64,000 nt of DNA, taken from assembly GCF_001190945.1 (NCBI RefSeq), contig NZ_CP011112.1:3224001-3288000 (forward strand), in the 5' to 3' direction. The notes below the pieces were generated by a model, which saw only the letters and a program-made list of their open reading frames with translations, had not been told where the DNA came from and searched no databases. Of this stretch, positions 42,530 to 50,728 are shown piece by piece. Within the stretch, counting starts at the first letter, position 1, and each line of letters begins with the position of its first letter. The DNA comes from Luteipulveratus mongoliensis. GTDB taxonomy: Bacteria > Actinomycetota > Actinomycetes > Actinomycetales > Dermatophilaceae. A program made the position numbers and the translations under genes.

Positions 42530-43252
42530 GTGACCACTCATATCGTTGCCGTCTGCTTCGAAGCGAATGACCCGCGCAGTCTCGCGAGGTTCTGGGGGAG
42601 TGTCCTGGGCTGGGAGATGGCCGACGACCCCGTCGATGGGGAAGCCCTGATGCCGAACGATGACACCGGCTTCGCGATCCGCTTCGTCCCGACCGATGCG
42701 CAGAAGGCCGGCCCGAACCACATCCACTTCGATCTGACGAGCGACTCCGTGGATCACCAGCACCGGACGGTCGCGACGTCGCTCGAACTCGGCGCCCAGC
42801 GCATCGACATCGGTCAGCGTCCGGAGGAAGGCCACGACGTCCTTGCCGATCCCGAGGGCAACGAGCTCTGCGTCATCCCGCCGGGCAACAAGTTCCTCGC
42901 CGAGTGCGGATTTCTCGGAGCGGTCAACGGTGACGGTTCGCAGGAGGTTGGCTACTTCTGGAGTGCGGCGTTGGGCTGGCCACTCGTCTGGGACCAGGAC
43001 GAGGAGACCGCGATCCGCTCGCCGCACGGCGGCCCGAAGTTCGCGTGGGGAGGCCCACCACTCGAGCCGAAGACCGGCAAGAGCCGGGTGCACTTCGACA
43101 TCGCACCACCGGCCGACGGCGACCAGCAGGCGGAAGTTGCGCGCCTCGAGTCGCTAGGCGCTAGGCGCATCGACATCGGGCAAGGCGACGTCAGCTGGGT
43201 AGTCATGGCTGATCCCGATGGCCGCGAGTTCTGCGTGCTGACTCCGCGATAG
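42530..43252 (+). CDS. VOC (glyoxalase-fold) protein with two domains
   Basis: 240 residues; two vicinal-oxygen-chelate halves of the glyoxalase_6 type. Half 1: HIVAVCFEANDPRSLARFWG, NHIHFDLTSD, LADPEGNELCV; half 2: GYFWSAALGWPLVW, SRVHFDIAPP, MADPDGREFCVLTP. The repeated ARFW/YFW, HFD and DP-G-EFC elements are diagnostic. No enzyme assignment possible. GTG at 42530, probably leaderless. Confidence 0.88.
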   Translation: MTTHIVAVCFEANDPRSLARFWGSVLGWEMADDPVDGEALMPNDDTGFAIRFVPTDAQKAGPNHIHFDLTSDSVDHQHRTVATSLELGAQRIDIGQRPEEGHDVLADPEGNELCVIPPGNKFLAECGFLGAVNGDGSQEVGYFWSAALGWPLVWDQDEETAIRSPHGGPKFAWGGPPLEPKTGKSRVHFDIAPPADGDQQAEVARLESLGARRIDIGQGDVSWVVMADPDGREFCVLTPR

Positions 43253-43312
43253 CGCAACGCGCGGCGCAATAACCACGTGCGACCTCGCTGCGGTGCGTAG
43301 TTGGATCGGCGC

Positions 43313-44191
43313 ATGGCGATCACTCTGCAGACCGCGACCGTTGCCTCGTTGGATGAGTTCGCGGAGGCCGTGGCGGCGTGCCAGCACGAGGGCGGGCCAG
43401 TTCAGCTCCATCCGGGTGACCTTGGCTGGAACTGGAGTCTGGGTGCCGACGAGCTGGCCCGGTCCCTTCGTGGCTGGCGTCGCGACGACGAGATCCTGGC
43501 CGTCGGCATGGTGGACGCGCCCACCGGATTGATCCGCATGGCCATCGCACCGACCGTGGACCACGACGACACCTTCGCCGAGCAGCTGGTCGCTGATCTG
43601 TCGGATCCCGAGCGAGGCGTACTGCCCGCAGGCGCCGGCTCCGTCGAGGCTCGATTCGGCACTGCGTTCCGAGATCTCTTGAGTCGCAGCGGTTGGGAGG
43701 TGGATGAGTCGTGGACCCCGTTGCGTCGTGAGCTCACCACACCGGTCGAGGACTACGGCCTCAGGATCGAGATCGTCGATGAGCACAGTGCCCAGCTGCG
43801 AGTCGCAGTGCACCAGGCCTCATTCGGCACCCAGAAGTTCACCCTCGAGCGCTGGCACGCCATGGCTGCATCCTCGCCATACCAGCGGGCGCGGTGCCTG
43901 CTCGGGTACGACCGCGATGGCGAAGCCGTCGCCGCGGCGACGGTGTGGTCAGCCGGGCAAGGACGACCGGGTCTGATCGAACCGTTGGGCGCCCATCCCG
44001 ATCACCGTGGCCACGGCCACGGCAGGGCCATCACCGTGGCGGCTGCCGCGGCGTTGCAGGAGATGGGCTCATCAAGCGTGACCGTGTGCACGCCGAGCAG
44101 CAACATCGGCGGCGTGGCGGCGTACGTCTCGGCCGGGTTCGAGCAGCTCCCTGACTCCACCGACTTCCGCCGCCCGAACCCACAACCGTGA
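43313..44191 (+). CDS. GNAT-family acetyltransferase
   Basis: 292 residues. C-terminal GNAT domain with PLGAHPDHRGHGHGRAITVA as acetyl-CoA loop and the closing VTVCTPSSNIGGVAAYVSAGF. The N-terminal half is a degenerate partner domain. ATG at 43313; a TTGGAT hexamer 6 nt upstream might make it leaderless, but it deviates at the second base of TANNNT. Substrate unknown. The next gene, 16 bp on, is also a GNAT. Confidence 0.85.
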   Translation: MAITLQTATVASLDEFAEAVAACQHEGGPVQLHPGDLGWNWSLGADELARSLRGWRRDDEILAVGMVDAPTGLIRMAIAPTVDHDDTFAEQLVADLSDPERGVLPAGAGSVEARFGTAFRDLLSRSGWEVDESWTPLRRELTTPVEDYGLRIEIVDEHSAQLRVAVHQASFGTQKFTLERWHAMAASSPYQRARCLLGYDRDGEAVAAATVWSAGQGRPGLIEPLGAHPDHRGHGHGRAITVAAAAALQEMGSSSVTVCTPSSNIGGVAAYVSAGFEQLPDSTDFRRPNPQP

Positions 44192-44207
44192 GCAGGGTGA
44201 CTGACTC

Positions 44208-44852
44208 ATGAAGAACTACCCGCTCCTCGACGTACGAATCAGCACGCCGAAGCTGGAGCTACGCGGCGCGACTGACGAGCTGTTGGACGAGCTTGCCGAG
44301 GTCGTACGCGCGGGCAAGACCCACGCCGAGCCTGCTCCGTACGACGACCCCATGTCGTTCTATGAGATCGATCCTGACGTGCGTGTTGCCAAGTGGCTCC
44401 AGGCGGTCTGGCGGCGCCGCGGCAAGGTCGAGCCGGATGCCTGGCGGCTGAACTTCATCGTGATGGTCGACGGCCGCGCGGTGGGGGAGCAGACTCTGAG
44501 CGGGGTGCAGTTCTCCACTCTCGGGACGGTGGCCTCCTTCTCGTGGCTGTCTGTCGACGAGCGAGGCCGCGGGCTCGGGCACGAGATGCGGGCCGCGATC
44601 CTGCACCTGGCGTTCGAGGGTCTCGGAGCGAAGGAAGCAGGCAGCGACGCATTCGTGGACAACGAGAGCTCCAATGCGATCTCGCGGGGACTCGGCTACG
44701 AACCCAACGGGTCGGAATGGGCGACGCGGCAAGGGGATCCGGCCCTGTTGAACCGCTGGAAGCTGACCAGGCCCACCTGGGAACAGCACCGCCGAGACGA
44801 CATCCAGCTCCACGATCTCGAGGCCGGCCTGGCCGCCCTACCTCTCGCTTGA
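44208..44852 (+). CDS. GNAT-family acetyltransferase (RimJ/RimL-like)
   Basis: 214 residues. Starts with TPKLELRGATDELLDELAEV, typical of the RimJ-type group, and carries WLSVDERGRGLGHEMRAAIL as acetyl-CoA site, then DNESSNAISRGLGYEPNG. ATG at 44208, likely in one operon with the preceding GNAT. Convergent to the phosphotransferase gene (13 bp). Confidence 0.87.
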   Translation: MKNYPLLDVRISTPKLELRGATDELLDELAEVVRAGKTHAEPAPYDDPMSFYEIDPDVRVAKWLQAVWRRRGKVEPDAWRLNFIVMVDGRAVGEQTLSGVQFSTLGTVASFSWLSVDERGRGLGHEMRAAILHLAFEGLGAKEAGSDAFVDNESSNAISRGLGYEPNGSEWATRQGDPALLNRWKLTRPTWEQHRRDDIQLHDLEAGLAALPLA

Positions 44853-44865
44853 GCCAGGGGAGCGT

Positions 44866-45606
44866 TCACATCTGAGATCGCAGCACATCGAACTCGGCGC
44901 CCGGAGTGTCCGGGTCGAAGCCGTGCTCGATGAGCCAGCGCGCCGCGCACAGACTTCGCCATGACCACCAGGCGCGGATGACCGCGCGGTCGACGTCGAT
45001 GCCGTAACCGGCAATGACGTCGTCGAGGTGCTCCTCGTGGCCTAGAGTCAAGATGGCGAGGTCGTACAGGGCGTCGCCCGGAGCGGCCTCGGACCAGTCG
45101 ATCACCCCGGTGACCTGGTCGCCGTCGACGAACACGTGCGTGATCTGCAGGTCGCCGTGGATGAAGACCGGTGTCCACGGCCGGAGTGCAGCTTCGGCCA
45201 CCTCGCGGTTGCGCGTGACCACGTCGGCGGGAAGGACGTCGTTGGCGACGAGCCCCTCGCATTCGTCGTCGAGCCGGGTTCTGATCTCCTCCAGGCTACG
45301 GCGGCTGGACCACGGCGGTAGGGGAGCGTCGTGCAACTTCCGGATGGCGGCACCGGCTGCAGCCCAGGCCGCCGACGACGCAGGCGACGGCTCACCCAGC
45401 CGGCCGAGTGCTGATCCGGAGAGAGCGGCCAGCGCAAGCACGGGTGGCTTCCGCCACAGGATCTCCGGCGTCGGGATCGGCGCCAGCGCCATCGCCTTGA
45501 CCTCGATATCGGTGTTCGTCTGATCAGAGTCGACCTTCAAGAACACATCGCCGACGCGCAACGTTGCGCGCTCCGTATGGGCGACGACGACCTCGACCTC
45601 ATCCAT
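44866..45606 (-). CDS. Aminoglycoside phosphotransferase (APH) family kinase
   Basis: 246 residues. Protein-kinase-like fold: FLKVDSD (ATP lysine), catalytic loop FIHGDLQITHVFVDGD, and DFG-like VIDWSEAAPGDALYDLA. An acceptor cannot be inferred; macrolides, aminoglycosides or a cellular metabolite are all possible. ATG at 45606; another in-frame ATG four codons upstream (45618). Divergent from the next gene with 81 bp between. Confidence 0.87.
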   Translation of the reverse strand: MDEVEVVVAHTERATLRVGDVFLKVDSDQTNTDIEVKAMALAPIPTPEILWRKPPVLALAALSGSALGRLGEPSPASSAAWAAAGAAIRKLHDAPLPPWSSRRSLEEIRTRLDDECEGLVANDVLPADVVTRNREVAEAALRPWTPVFIHGDLQITHVFVDGDQVTGVIDWSEAAPGDALYDLAILTLGHEEHLDDVIAGYGIDVDRAVIRAWWSWRSLCAARWLIEHGFDPDTPGAEFDVLRSQM

Positions 45607-45675
45607 GGCGGTCAGCATCGCGGGATCACCACCGACATCGCCACGGGTTATCCCGCCGCGTGCTGATTCCGGGGA

Positions 45676-45681
45676 TAGGTT
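45676..45681 (+). promoter_or_regulatory. -10 hexamer for leaderless PCD-VOC mRNA
   Basis: TAGGTT 6 nt before the ATG at 45688, no ribosome site. Confidence 0.5.
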
Positions 45682-45687
45682 CCGTCC

Positions 45688-46395
45688 ATGGACATGCTGA
45701 AGGGCGAACAGATCGCCGCGGCCAACCTGACCGACTGGCGCAAGCTGGCCCAGGGACTGCATGCCCGCTACCTGGTTGACGACTTCAGCACCGGCGCACG
45801 GTTCGTCGCCGCGGTGGGTGAGGCGGGCGACGCGCTCGGCCACCACCCGCGGGTGTCGATCGGCGATCGGTACGTCGATCTCAAGCTGGTCAGCGACGAC
45901 GCCATCTACCGCGACGATGAGGGCACCGAGTACGTCGTCGAATGGGTGACCCAGCAGGACGTCGACCTCGCGCGTCGGATCACGGAGCTCGCCGCCGACC
46001 ACAAGCTCGACGCCGAACCGGGCTCGGTCAGCGACGTCGAGCTCGGCCTCGACACAGCGCACTCCGCGACCATCGCCCCAGTCTGGGCCGCGCTGCTGAC
46101 CGGGAACGCCGATGCCCAAGGTCGGGGGACCCCCGGCGACGAGATCCGGGACGCCACGGAGCGCGTACCGAACCTGTGGTTTGGCGACGCCGACGAGAGC
46201 GATACATCGAGTCAGCGATTCCACGTCGAGGTCTACGTGGCGCCCGAGGTGGCGGACCAACGAGTTGCCGCTGCCGTCGCCGCGGGTGGAACCGTCGTCG
46301 ACGACAGCGACGCGCCGTCGCTCACCGTGATCGCCGACCAGGACGGCAACAGGGGAGTCCTCTGCATCGACGCATCCGCTGCGAACAAGGACTGA
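45688..46395 (+). CDS. Fusion of pterin-4a-carbinolamine dehydratase and VOC domain
   Basis: 235 residues. N-terminal 100 residues have the pterin carbinolamine dehydratase pattern (WRKLAQGLHARYLVDDFSTGARFV, the His pair and Pro in GHHPRVSI, then YVDLKLVSDD and DLARRITELA). The second half is a glyoxalase_6-type VOC domain (HVEVYVAPEVADQRVAAAV, VIADQDGNRGVLC). Such fusions occur in actinobacteria; phenylalanine hydroxylase is not nearby, so a role in pterin recycling is unsure. ATG at 45688, probably leaderless. Confidence 0.87.
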   Translation: MDMLKGEQIAAANLTDWRKLAQGLHARYLVDDFSTGARFVAAVGEAGDALGHHPRVSIGDRYVDLKLVSDDAIYRDDEGTEYVVEWVTQQDVDLARRITELAADHKLDAEPGSVSDVELGLDTAHSATIAPVWAALLTGNADAQGRGTPGDEIRDATERVPNLWFGDADESDTSSQRFHVEVYVAPEVADQRVAAAVAAGGTVVDDSDAPSLTVIADQDGNRGVLCIDASAANKD

Positions 46396-46406
46396 GCCGT
46401 CGTCGT

Positions 46407-47000
46407 ATGCCCGAGTTCTCGTGGCTTCCGGCCAATCAGGCAGCGACCGCGGACGTCGAGGCGGTGTTCGGCGCAGGCGGTGCCCGGAAGTGTCGTTGCC
46501 AGGCGCTGAAGGTGCCGGGCTGGATCTGGCGCGACACCACCCAGGAGGAGCGGGATGCCGCGCTGCTGGAGCAGACCGCCTGCGGCACCACCGGACCGAC
46601 GTCCGGACTGATCGGGTACGTCGACGGCGAGGCCGCCGGCTGGGTCGCGGTCGAGCCGCGGGAGAACTATCCCCGGCTTTGGAGCCGGAAGCAGCCATGG
46701 ATGCGGATGGACCCGGAGCTTGAGGCCGTCTGGTCGGTCACCTGTTTCGTCGTGCGCAAGGGCATGCGCAAGGCGGGGCTGATGTACGAGCTCGCCGCGG
46801 CCACCGTCGAGTACGGCGAGCAGGCCGGCGCGCGGGTCCTCGAGGGCTATCCGATCGAGCCGCCGCCGGGCAAGGCTGTGATTTGGGACGAGGCATCGGT
46901 CGGGTTGCTGCAGGTGTTTCTCGAGGCCGGCTACGAGGTGGTCGCTTCGCCCACTGTGCGCCGGCGAGTCGTGCGTCGACTGCTGAGCAACCATTCGTGA
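46407..47000 (+). CDS. GNAT-family acetyltransferase
   Basis: 197 residues. GNAT core: GYVDGEAAGWVAVEPRENYP, SVTCFVVRKGMRKAGLMYEL (acetyl-CoA loop, with Met-Arg-Lys-Ala-Gly) and VGLLQVFLEAGYEVVA. N-terminal CRCQ motif (KCRCQALKVPG) is common in this subgroup. ATG at 46407, 11 bp after the preceding gene, so one operon with the PCD-VOC fusion. Confidence 0.85.
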   Translation: MPEFSWLPANQAATADVEAVFGAGGARKCRCQALKVPGWIWRDTTQEERDAALLEQTACGTTGPTSGLIGYVDGEAAGWVAVEPRENYPRLWSRKQPWMRMDPELEAVWSVTCFVVRKGMRKAGLMYELAAATVEYGEQAGARVLEGYPIEPPPGKAVIWDEASVGLLQVFLEAGYEVVASPTVRRRVVRRLLSNHS

Positions 47001-47055
47001 TCATCACCGACCCCGTCCACCTAGTACGGCCAGGCACCTGTAGCTGCGAGAACCG

Positions 47056-48294
47056 CTAGAGCAGGTCGCCTTGCAGGGTGGTCAGCAGCGCGAGTCCGCC
47101 GACCCAGGCACCGAGGATGAGGCAGGTGGCGGGAACGGTGACCCAGGTCAGCATGGCCCCGGTGATGGCAGCGCCCGCGGGAAAGCTACTCCAGGTGATC
47201 ATCCTGAACGCTGTGCCCACACGGCTCAGCAGGTGGTCCGGGGTCGCGGACAGTTGATGGCCGAGGACGGTAACGCCGAAGACCTGTGCCGTGACGACGA
47301 ACACGACCAGGAGCGCGGCGATGAGCAGTAGGTGGTGGGATGCCACGCCGATCAGCACCCACACGACAGCCTGTATCCAGATGACGCCCAGGATGACCCG
47401 ACCGGGGCCAAACCTTTTCGTCGTACGTGTTGCTGCAACGGAGCCGGCGACGCCCCCGATGCCGACAGCGGCGAGCACGAGGCCGGTCACTGCGGCGGAG
47501 GCCCCGGCATCCTGGGCGGCGACGATCACGACGAGCTCTGCGCCCGCCATCGCAAGTTGCAGTCCTGCCGCAGCGACGGTGTAGGTCCGCAGAACTGGCT
47601 GGGACCACAACCACCTCAGTCCGGCCGCGATCTCGGACCCCAGCGCGGACATCGGCGCGGACCGTGCCCGTCCACCGTCTGTCTGGAACTCTGATCGAAC
47701 CATCCGCAACGCAACCGCGGACAGCAGGTAGCTGACCGCGTCGAGAAGGAACGGCAGGCTTCGAGAGGCTTGGTAGAGCGTTCCGCCCAGCAGCGGCGCA
47801 GCTACCGCGGTCGCCGAGCTGGTTGCCTGCTGCGCGGCGACCGCCGAGGTCAGTTGGTCGCGTGCAACCACGTGCGGTAGCGCGCCGGCGTCTGCGGCGC
47901 TGAAGAACACGAAGAGCGCCCCGCCGATGAAGCCGGCCACGTACACGTGTGCTGGATAGAGGTGGCCCCACCACATTGCTATGGGCAAGGACACGACGTT
48001 GACCGCGCGAGCGAGCTCGCAGCAGATCATGACCCGTTTGCGGTTCCACCGGTCGACCAGAGCGCCGGCGGCGAGACCGAACAGCAGGTAGGGAAGGGAG
48101 CTGACCGCGGCGACGGCACCGGCTTGCGCCGGCGAACGCGTCAAAGTGAGCATCAGCAGCGGATAGGCCAGTGTGGTCATGCCGGTGCCGAGGTCGGACA
48201 GTGTCTGGCCGCCCCAGATCAGCCGGAAGTCACGGTTGCGCCAGAACGAAGGCGACGGCGATTGAACCCTCCCGTGGTCCTGCGGGTGCGACAC
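47056..48294 (-). CDS. MFS transporter
   Basis: 412 residues, about 12 hydrophobic helices. The MFS signature loop DRWNRKRVMI lies between helices 2 and 3; NRDFRLIWGGQTLSDLGTGM is typical of the drug-export-like branch (MFS_3). GTG at 48294 has GAGGA about 9 nt upstream; longer starts fall inside the previous gene. It starts 5 bp after the zinc-finger gene's stop, so both form one minus-strand operon. Export of a toxic compound is the likeliest role. Confidence 0.88.
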   Translation of the reverse strand: MSHPQDHGRVQSPSPSFWRNRDFRLIWGGQTLSDLGTGMTTLAYPLLMLTLTRSPAQAGAVAAVSSLPYLLFGLAAGALVDRWNRKRVMICCELARAVNVVSLPIAMWWGHLYPAHVYVAGFIGGALFVFFSAADAGALPHVVARDQLTSAVAAQQATSSATAVAAPLLGGTLYQASRSLPFLLDAVSYLLSAVALRMVRSEFQTDGGRARSAPMSALGSEIAAGLRWLWSQPVLRTYTVAAAGLQLAMAGAELVVIVAAQDAGASAAVTGLVLAAVGIGGVAGSVAATRTTKRFGPGRVILGVIWIQAVVWVLIGVASHHLLLIAALLVVFVVTAQVFGVTVLGHQLSATPDHLLSRVGTAFRMITWSSFPAGAAITGAMLTWVTVPATCLILGAWVGGLALLTTLQGDLL

Positions 48295-48299
48295 GGGCG

Positions 48300-48668
48300 T
48301 TATTCCTCGCCGGAGAAGCGTCCCCAGGCGGACTGTCGTGTCATGCCCATGGCCGCGCCGATGCGAGCCCACGCGATCCCGCGGTCACGGGCCCGTAGCA
48401 CCCACTGCCTCAGGTTGGCTTCCACCTGCTCTCCGACAGCGGCCACGCGCGGCAGGTGGGCGAGCAGCTCGTCGTCGCTCATCGACTCCCACGCCGGCAG
48501 TTGAGGCCGGTCGGACCGCCGGTCCTCCGCGAGGATTCCCTCACATCTCCCGACGCACCCGTCGCAGATGTAGATGCCCGGTCCGGCGATGATCTTGCGG
48601 ACCTCACGCTCGGTCCTTGCGCAGAAAGAGCATCGCACCTCGACCGGACCATCACATGTACTAGCCAC
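48300..48668 (-). CDS. ClpX-type zinc-finger / helix-turn-helix protein
   Basis: 122 residues. N-terminal C4 zinc finger as in ClpX: CSFCARTEREVRKIIAGP then YICDGCVGRCEGIL. No AAA+ domain follows; instead the C-terminal part looks like a helix-turn-helix (RGIAWARIGAAMGMTRQSAWGRF). The combination suggests a DNA-binding regulator. GTG at 48668 follows GGGAGGGG. Two identical operators flank its promoter, so it probably regulates itself and the MFS gene. Confidence 0.82.
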   Translation of the reverse strand: MASTCDGPVEVRCSFCARTEREVRKIIAGPGIYICDGCVGRCEGILAEDRRSDRPQLPAWESMSDDELLAHLPRVAAVGEQVEANLRQWVLRARDRGIAWARIGAAMGMTRQSAWGRFSGEE

Positions 48669-48682
48669 GCGGTTCCCCTCCC

Positions 48683-48741
48683 GTCAGGTGACGCCTGACG
48701 CGTCAGGGCGCACCTTACGCATGTCAGGTGATTCCTGACAA
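48683..48741 (-). promoter_or_regulatory. Promoter with two identical operators before the zinc-finger gene
   Basis: Two copies of GTCAGG-TGA-NN-CCTGAC at 48683-48699 and 48723-48739, centres 40 bp apart, plus a lone half-site GTCAGG at 48702-48707. The minus-strand promoter lies between: -35 TTGTCA (48741-48736, inside the upstream operator), 18-bp spacer, -10 TAAGGT (48717-48712). Occupation of either site would block transcription. Confidence 0.78.
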
Positions 48742-48928
48742 GAGGTCCAGGCGCGTGGGTAGCCGGCTCGGAGACCTACTGCGGTGCGCAGCGCGGCGCC
48801 TGGTTTGGCCGACTTCCATGCACGCCCGGCGCCGTCGCAGTGACGATCCTTGCTGCGTTTGTGCAGGTCAGGCGCGAGGTCGGCACCTTTGGTGGGGCAG
48901 CGGTTCAGGCGGAGGCGATACGCAGACT
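48742..48928. other. Gene-free stretch left of dif
   Basis: 187 bp without a convincing gene. It contains a distant inverted repeat CCAGGCGC (48747-48754) / GCGCCTGG (48796-48803). Nothing else could be recognised. Confidence 0.4.
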
Positions 48929-48956
48929 AGTTGACATAATGTAGATTATCGGCGTT
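48929..48956 (-). other. dif: dif-like XerCD recombination site (chromosome terminus)
   Basis: Read on the minus strand: XerC-type arm AACGCCGATAA (48956-48946), 6-bp centre TCTACA, XerD-type arm TTATGTCAACT (48939-48929). Against E. coli dif, the XerD arm agrees at 9 of 11 positions and the XerC arm at 6 of 11, including the ATAA next to the centre; spacing 11-6-11 is exact. The CGCCGATAAT and ACATTATGTCAA pieces agree with actinobacterial dif sequences as I remember them. The site is an AT-rich island in a non-coding gap, as expected. Confidence 0.85.
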
Positions 48957-49116
48957 TCCGACCGCCGGCAGTCCGAAGGTCTCGAGCCCCTCCCTGCCAG
49001 CGCCGCAGAGGAACGCAGCCGCCTCTCATTTGGGAGTTTCAGGCTCGCAGCTCGCGTCCGCGCAACTCGAGAACCACGGTGTCGATCGGCGTCACCGTTG
49101 CGACCGCTCCACATAA
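48957..49116. other. Gene-free stretch right of dif
   Basis: About 160 bp without a recognisable gene, leading to the permease promoter region. A short minus-strand frame over 49039-49230 only mirrors the permease start and has no family features. Confidence 0.4.
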
Positions 49117-49125
49117 ATGGACCAT
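49117..49125. promoter_or_regulatory. Possible FadR/GntR-type operator before the permease
   Basis: ATGG-A-CCAT in the AT-rich context ATAAATGGACCATAAG, 65 bp upstream of the permease ATG. FadR-group regulators bind TGGT-N-ACCA-like sites, and a regulator of this group is the second gene of the operon. A TTGACG at 49136 may be the -35. Confidence 0.42.
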
Positions 49126-49189
49126 AAGTAGCCCATTGACGTACTCGGCCGTCAGGTGTTTGATCCATCCAACAGAGGTGGAGGAACCC

Positions 49190-50722
49190 ATGTCGATCGA
49201 CGTCACAACTCCCGATGAGGACGCGGCCAAGCTGGCTGCCCTGGGCTACAAGCAAGAGCTTCATCGCGGGATGTCCGCGTTCTCCAACTTCGCCGTGTCC
49301 TTCTCGATCATCTCGGTGCTCGCTGGATGCATCACCACCTACTACCTCGCCATGGACGGCGGTGGGCCGATGGCGATCAACCTCGGCTGGCCGCTCTGCT
49401 CGATCATGGTGCTGTGCGTTGCGATGGCGATGGGCGAGATCTGCTCGGTCTACCCGACCTCGGGCGGCCTCTACTTCTGGGCTGGACGCCTCGCCCGGAC
49501 TCACAAGCGCGAATGGGCCTGGTACACAGGCTGGTTCAACTTCATGGGCGAGGTCGGTGTCACGGCGTCCGTGGACTACGGCGCGGCTGTCACCTGGATG
49601 GCCTTCGCGAGTGAGGTGTGGGGCACCGAGGTCACACTCAAGAAGACCTTCGCCCTGTTCCTCATCTTCGTCCTCCTGCACGGCCTGCTCAACACCTTCG
49701 GCGTGAACATCGTCAAGATCCTGTCATCGGTCAGCGCCTGGTGGCACCTGGCCGGCGTTGGGTTCATCGTCGTCGTACTGGCCTTCGTCCCCGACCATCA
49801 CCAGTCGGCGAGCTATGTGTTCACCCACACCAACAACGGGCTCGGCTTCGCGGACGGACTGTTCTCGACTCCGGTCTACGCGTTCTTTATTGGTCTACTC
49901 ATGGCGCAATACACCCTCACCGGCTACGACGCGTCGGCCCACATGGCCGAGGAGACGCATGACGCGACGAGGCAGGCTCCCAAGGGCATCGTTCGGTCGG
50001 TATGGGTGTCGGCGATCGCCGGGTGGATCCTGCTGATCGCCGTGACCGCAGCCATCCAGAACTTCGACAAGGAGCGGGCCAGCGCCACGGGACTCCCCCC
50101 GGCGCAGATCTTCCTCGACGCAGCCGGACGGTCGCTCGGGCTGACACTGCTCGTGATCTGCGGAGTCGCACAGTTCTTCTGCGGGATGGCCTGTGTCACC
50201 TCAAACTCCCGGATGTCGTACGCCTTCTCCCGTGACGGGGCGCTGCCCGGTTCTCGTATCTGGGCCAAGGTCAATCCCCGCACCGGCACACCGACGAACT
50301 CGATCTGGCTCTGCGTGACGTGCTCAGTGGCCCTTACCTTGCCTGCTCTCTGGAACGCGACAGCGTTCTTCGCCGTGGTCTCGGTCGCTGTGATCGGGCT
50401 CTACATCGCCTACACCGTGCCGATCTACCTGCGTCGTCGCAATCGCGAGTTCACTCAGGGCGACTGGCACCTGGGCCGCTGGTCGGCGCCGATCGGCTGG
50501 ATCGCCGTGGCGTGGGTGGCGTTCATCGTTGTGATGTTCATGCTGCCGCAGTACTCCCCCGGCACGATCGGCGACAAGACGTTCAACTATGCGCCGGTCG
50601 CGGTTGTCGGCGTGCTGCTGTTTGCCAGCGTGATGTGGCTGGTCACGGGCCGAAAGCACTTCATGCGCGACGTCCCAGAGGGTCACGACACTCGCCCCGC
50701 CGCCGAGCTGCTGGAGGACTGA
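49190..50722 (+). CDS. APC-family amino acid/amine permease
   Basis: 510 residues with about 12 helices, amino acid-polyamine-organocation superfamily. N-terminal consensus YKQELHRGMSAFSNFAVSFS and helix 1 motif, GEICSVYPTSGGLYFWAG, and GYDASAHMAEETHDATRQAP are typical of the GABA/ethanolamine permease-like branch (BAT1/GabP-like). ATG at 49190 behind GGTGGAGGAA. It is the first gene of a six-gene catabolic operon and probably imports the substrate. Confidence 0.92.
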   Translation: MSIDVTTPDEDAAKLAALGYKQELHRGMSAFSNFAVSFSIISVLAGCITTYYLAMDGGGPMAINLGWPLCSIMVLCVAMAMGEICSVYPTSGGLYFWAGRLARTHKREWAWYTGWFNFMGEVGVTASVDYGAAVTWMAFASEVWGTEVTLKKTFALFLIFVLLHGLLNTFGVNIVKILSSVSAWWHLAGVGFIVVVLAFVPDHHQSASYVFTHTNNGLGFADGLFSTPVYAFFIGLLMAQYTLTGYDASAHMAEETHDATRQAPKGIVRSVWVSAIAGWILLIAVTAAIQNFDKERASATGLPPAQIFLDAAGRSLGLTLLVICGVAQFFCGMACVTSNSRMSYAFSRDGALPGSRIWAKVNPRTGTPTNSIWLCVTCSVALTLPALWNATAFFAVVSVAVIGLYIAYTVPIYLRRRNREFTQGDWHLGRWSAPIGWIAVAWVAFIVVMFMLPQYSPGTIGDKTFNYAPVAVVGVLLFASVMWLVTGRKHFMRDVPEGHDTRPAAELLED

Positions 50723-50728
50723 CCCGTC

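Noticed and set aside
45619-46698. N-terminal extension of the APH-like protein
   Set aside because: The frame stays open upstream only because it runs antisense to the PCD-VOC and GNAT genes; the kinase fold begins near 45606.
49039-49230. Small minus-strand gene beside dif
   Set aside because: 63 codons overlapping the permease start; no family resemblance, no promoter or ribosome site.
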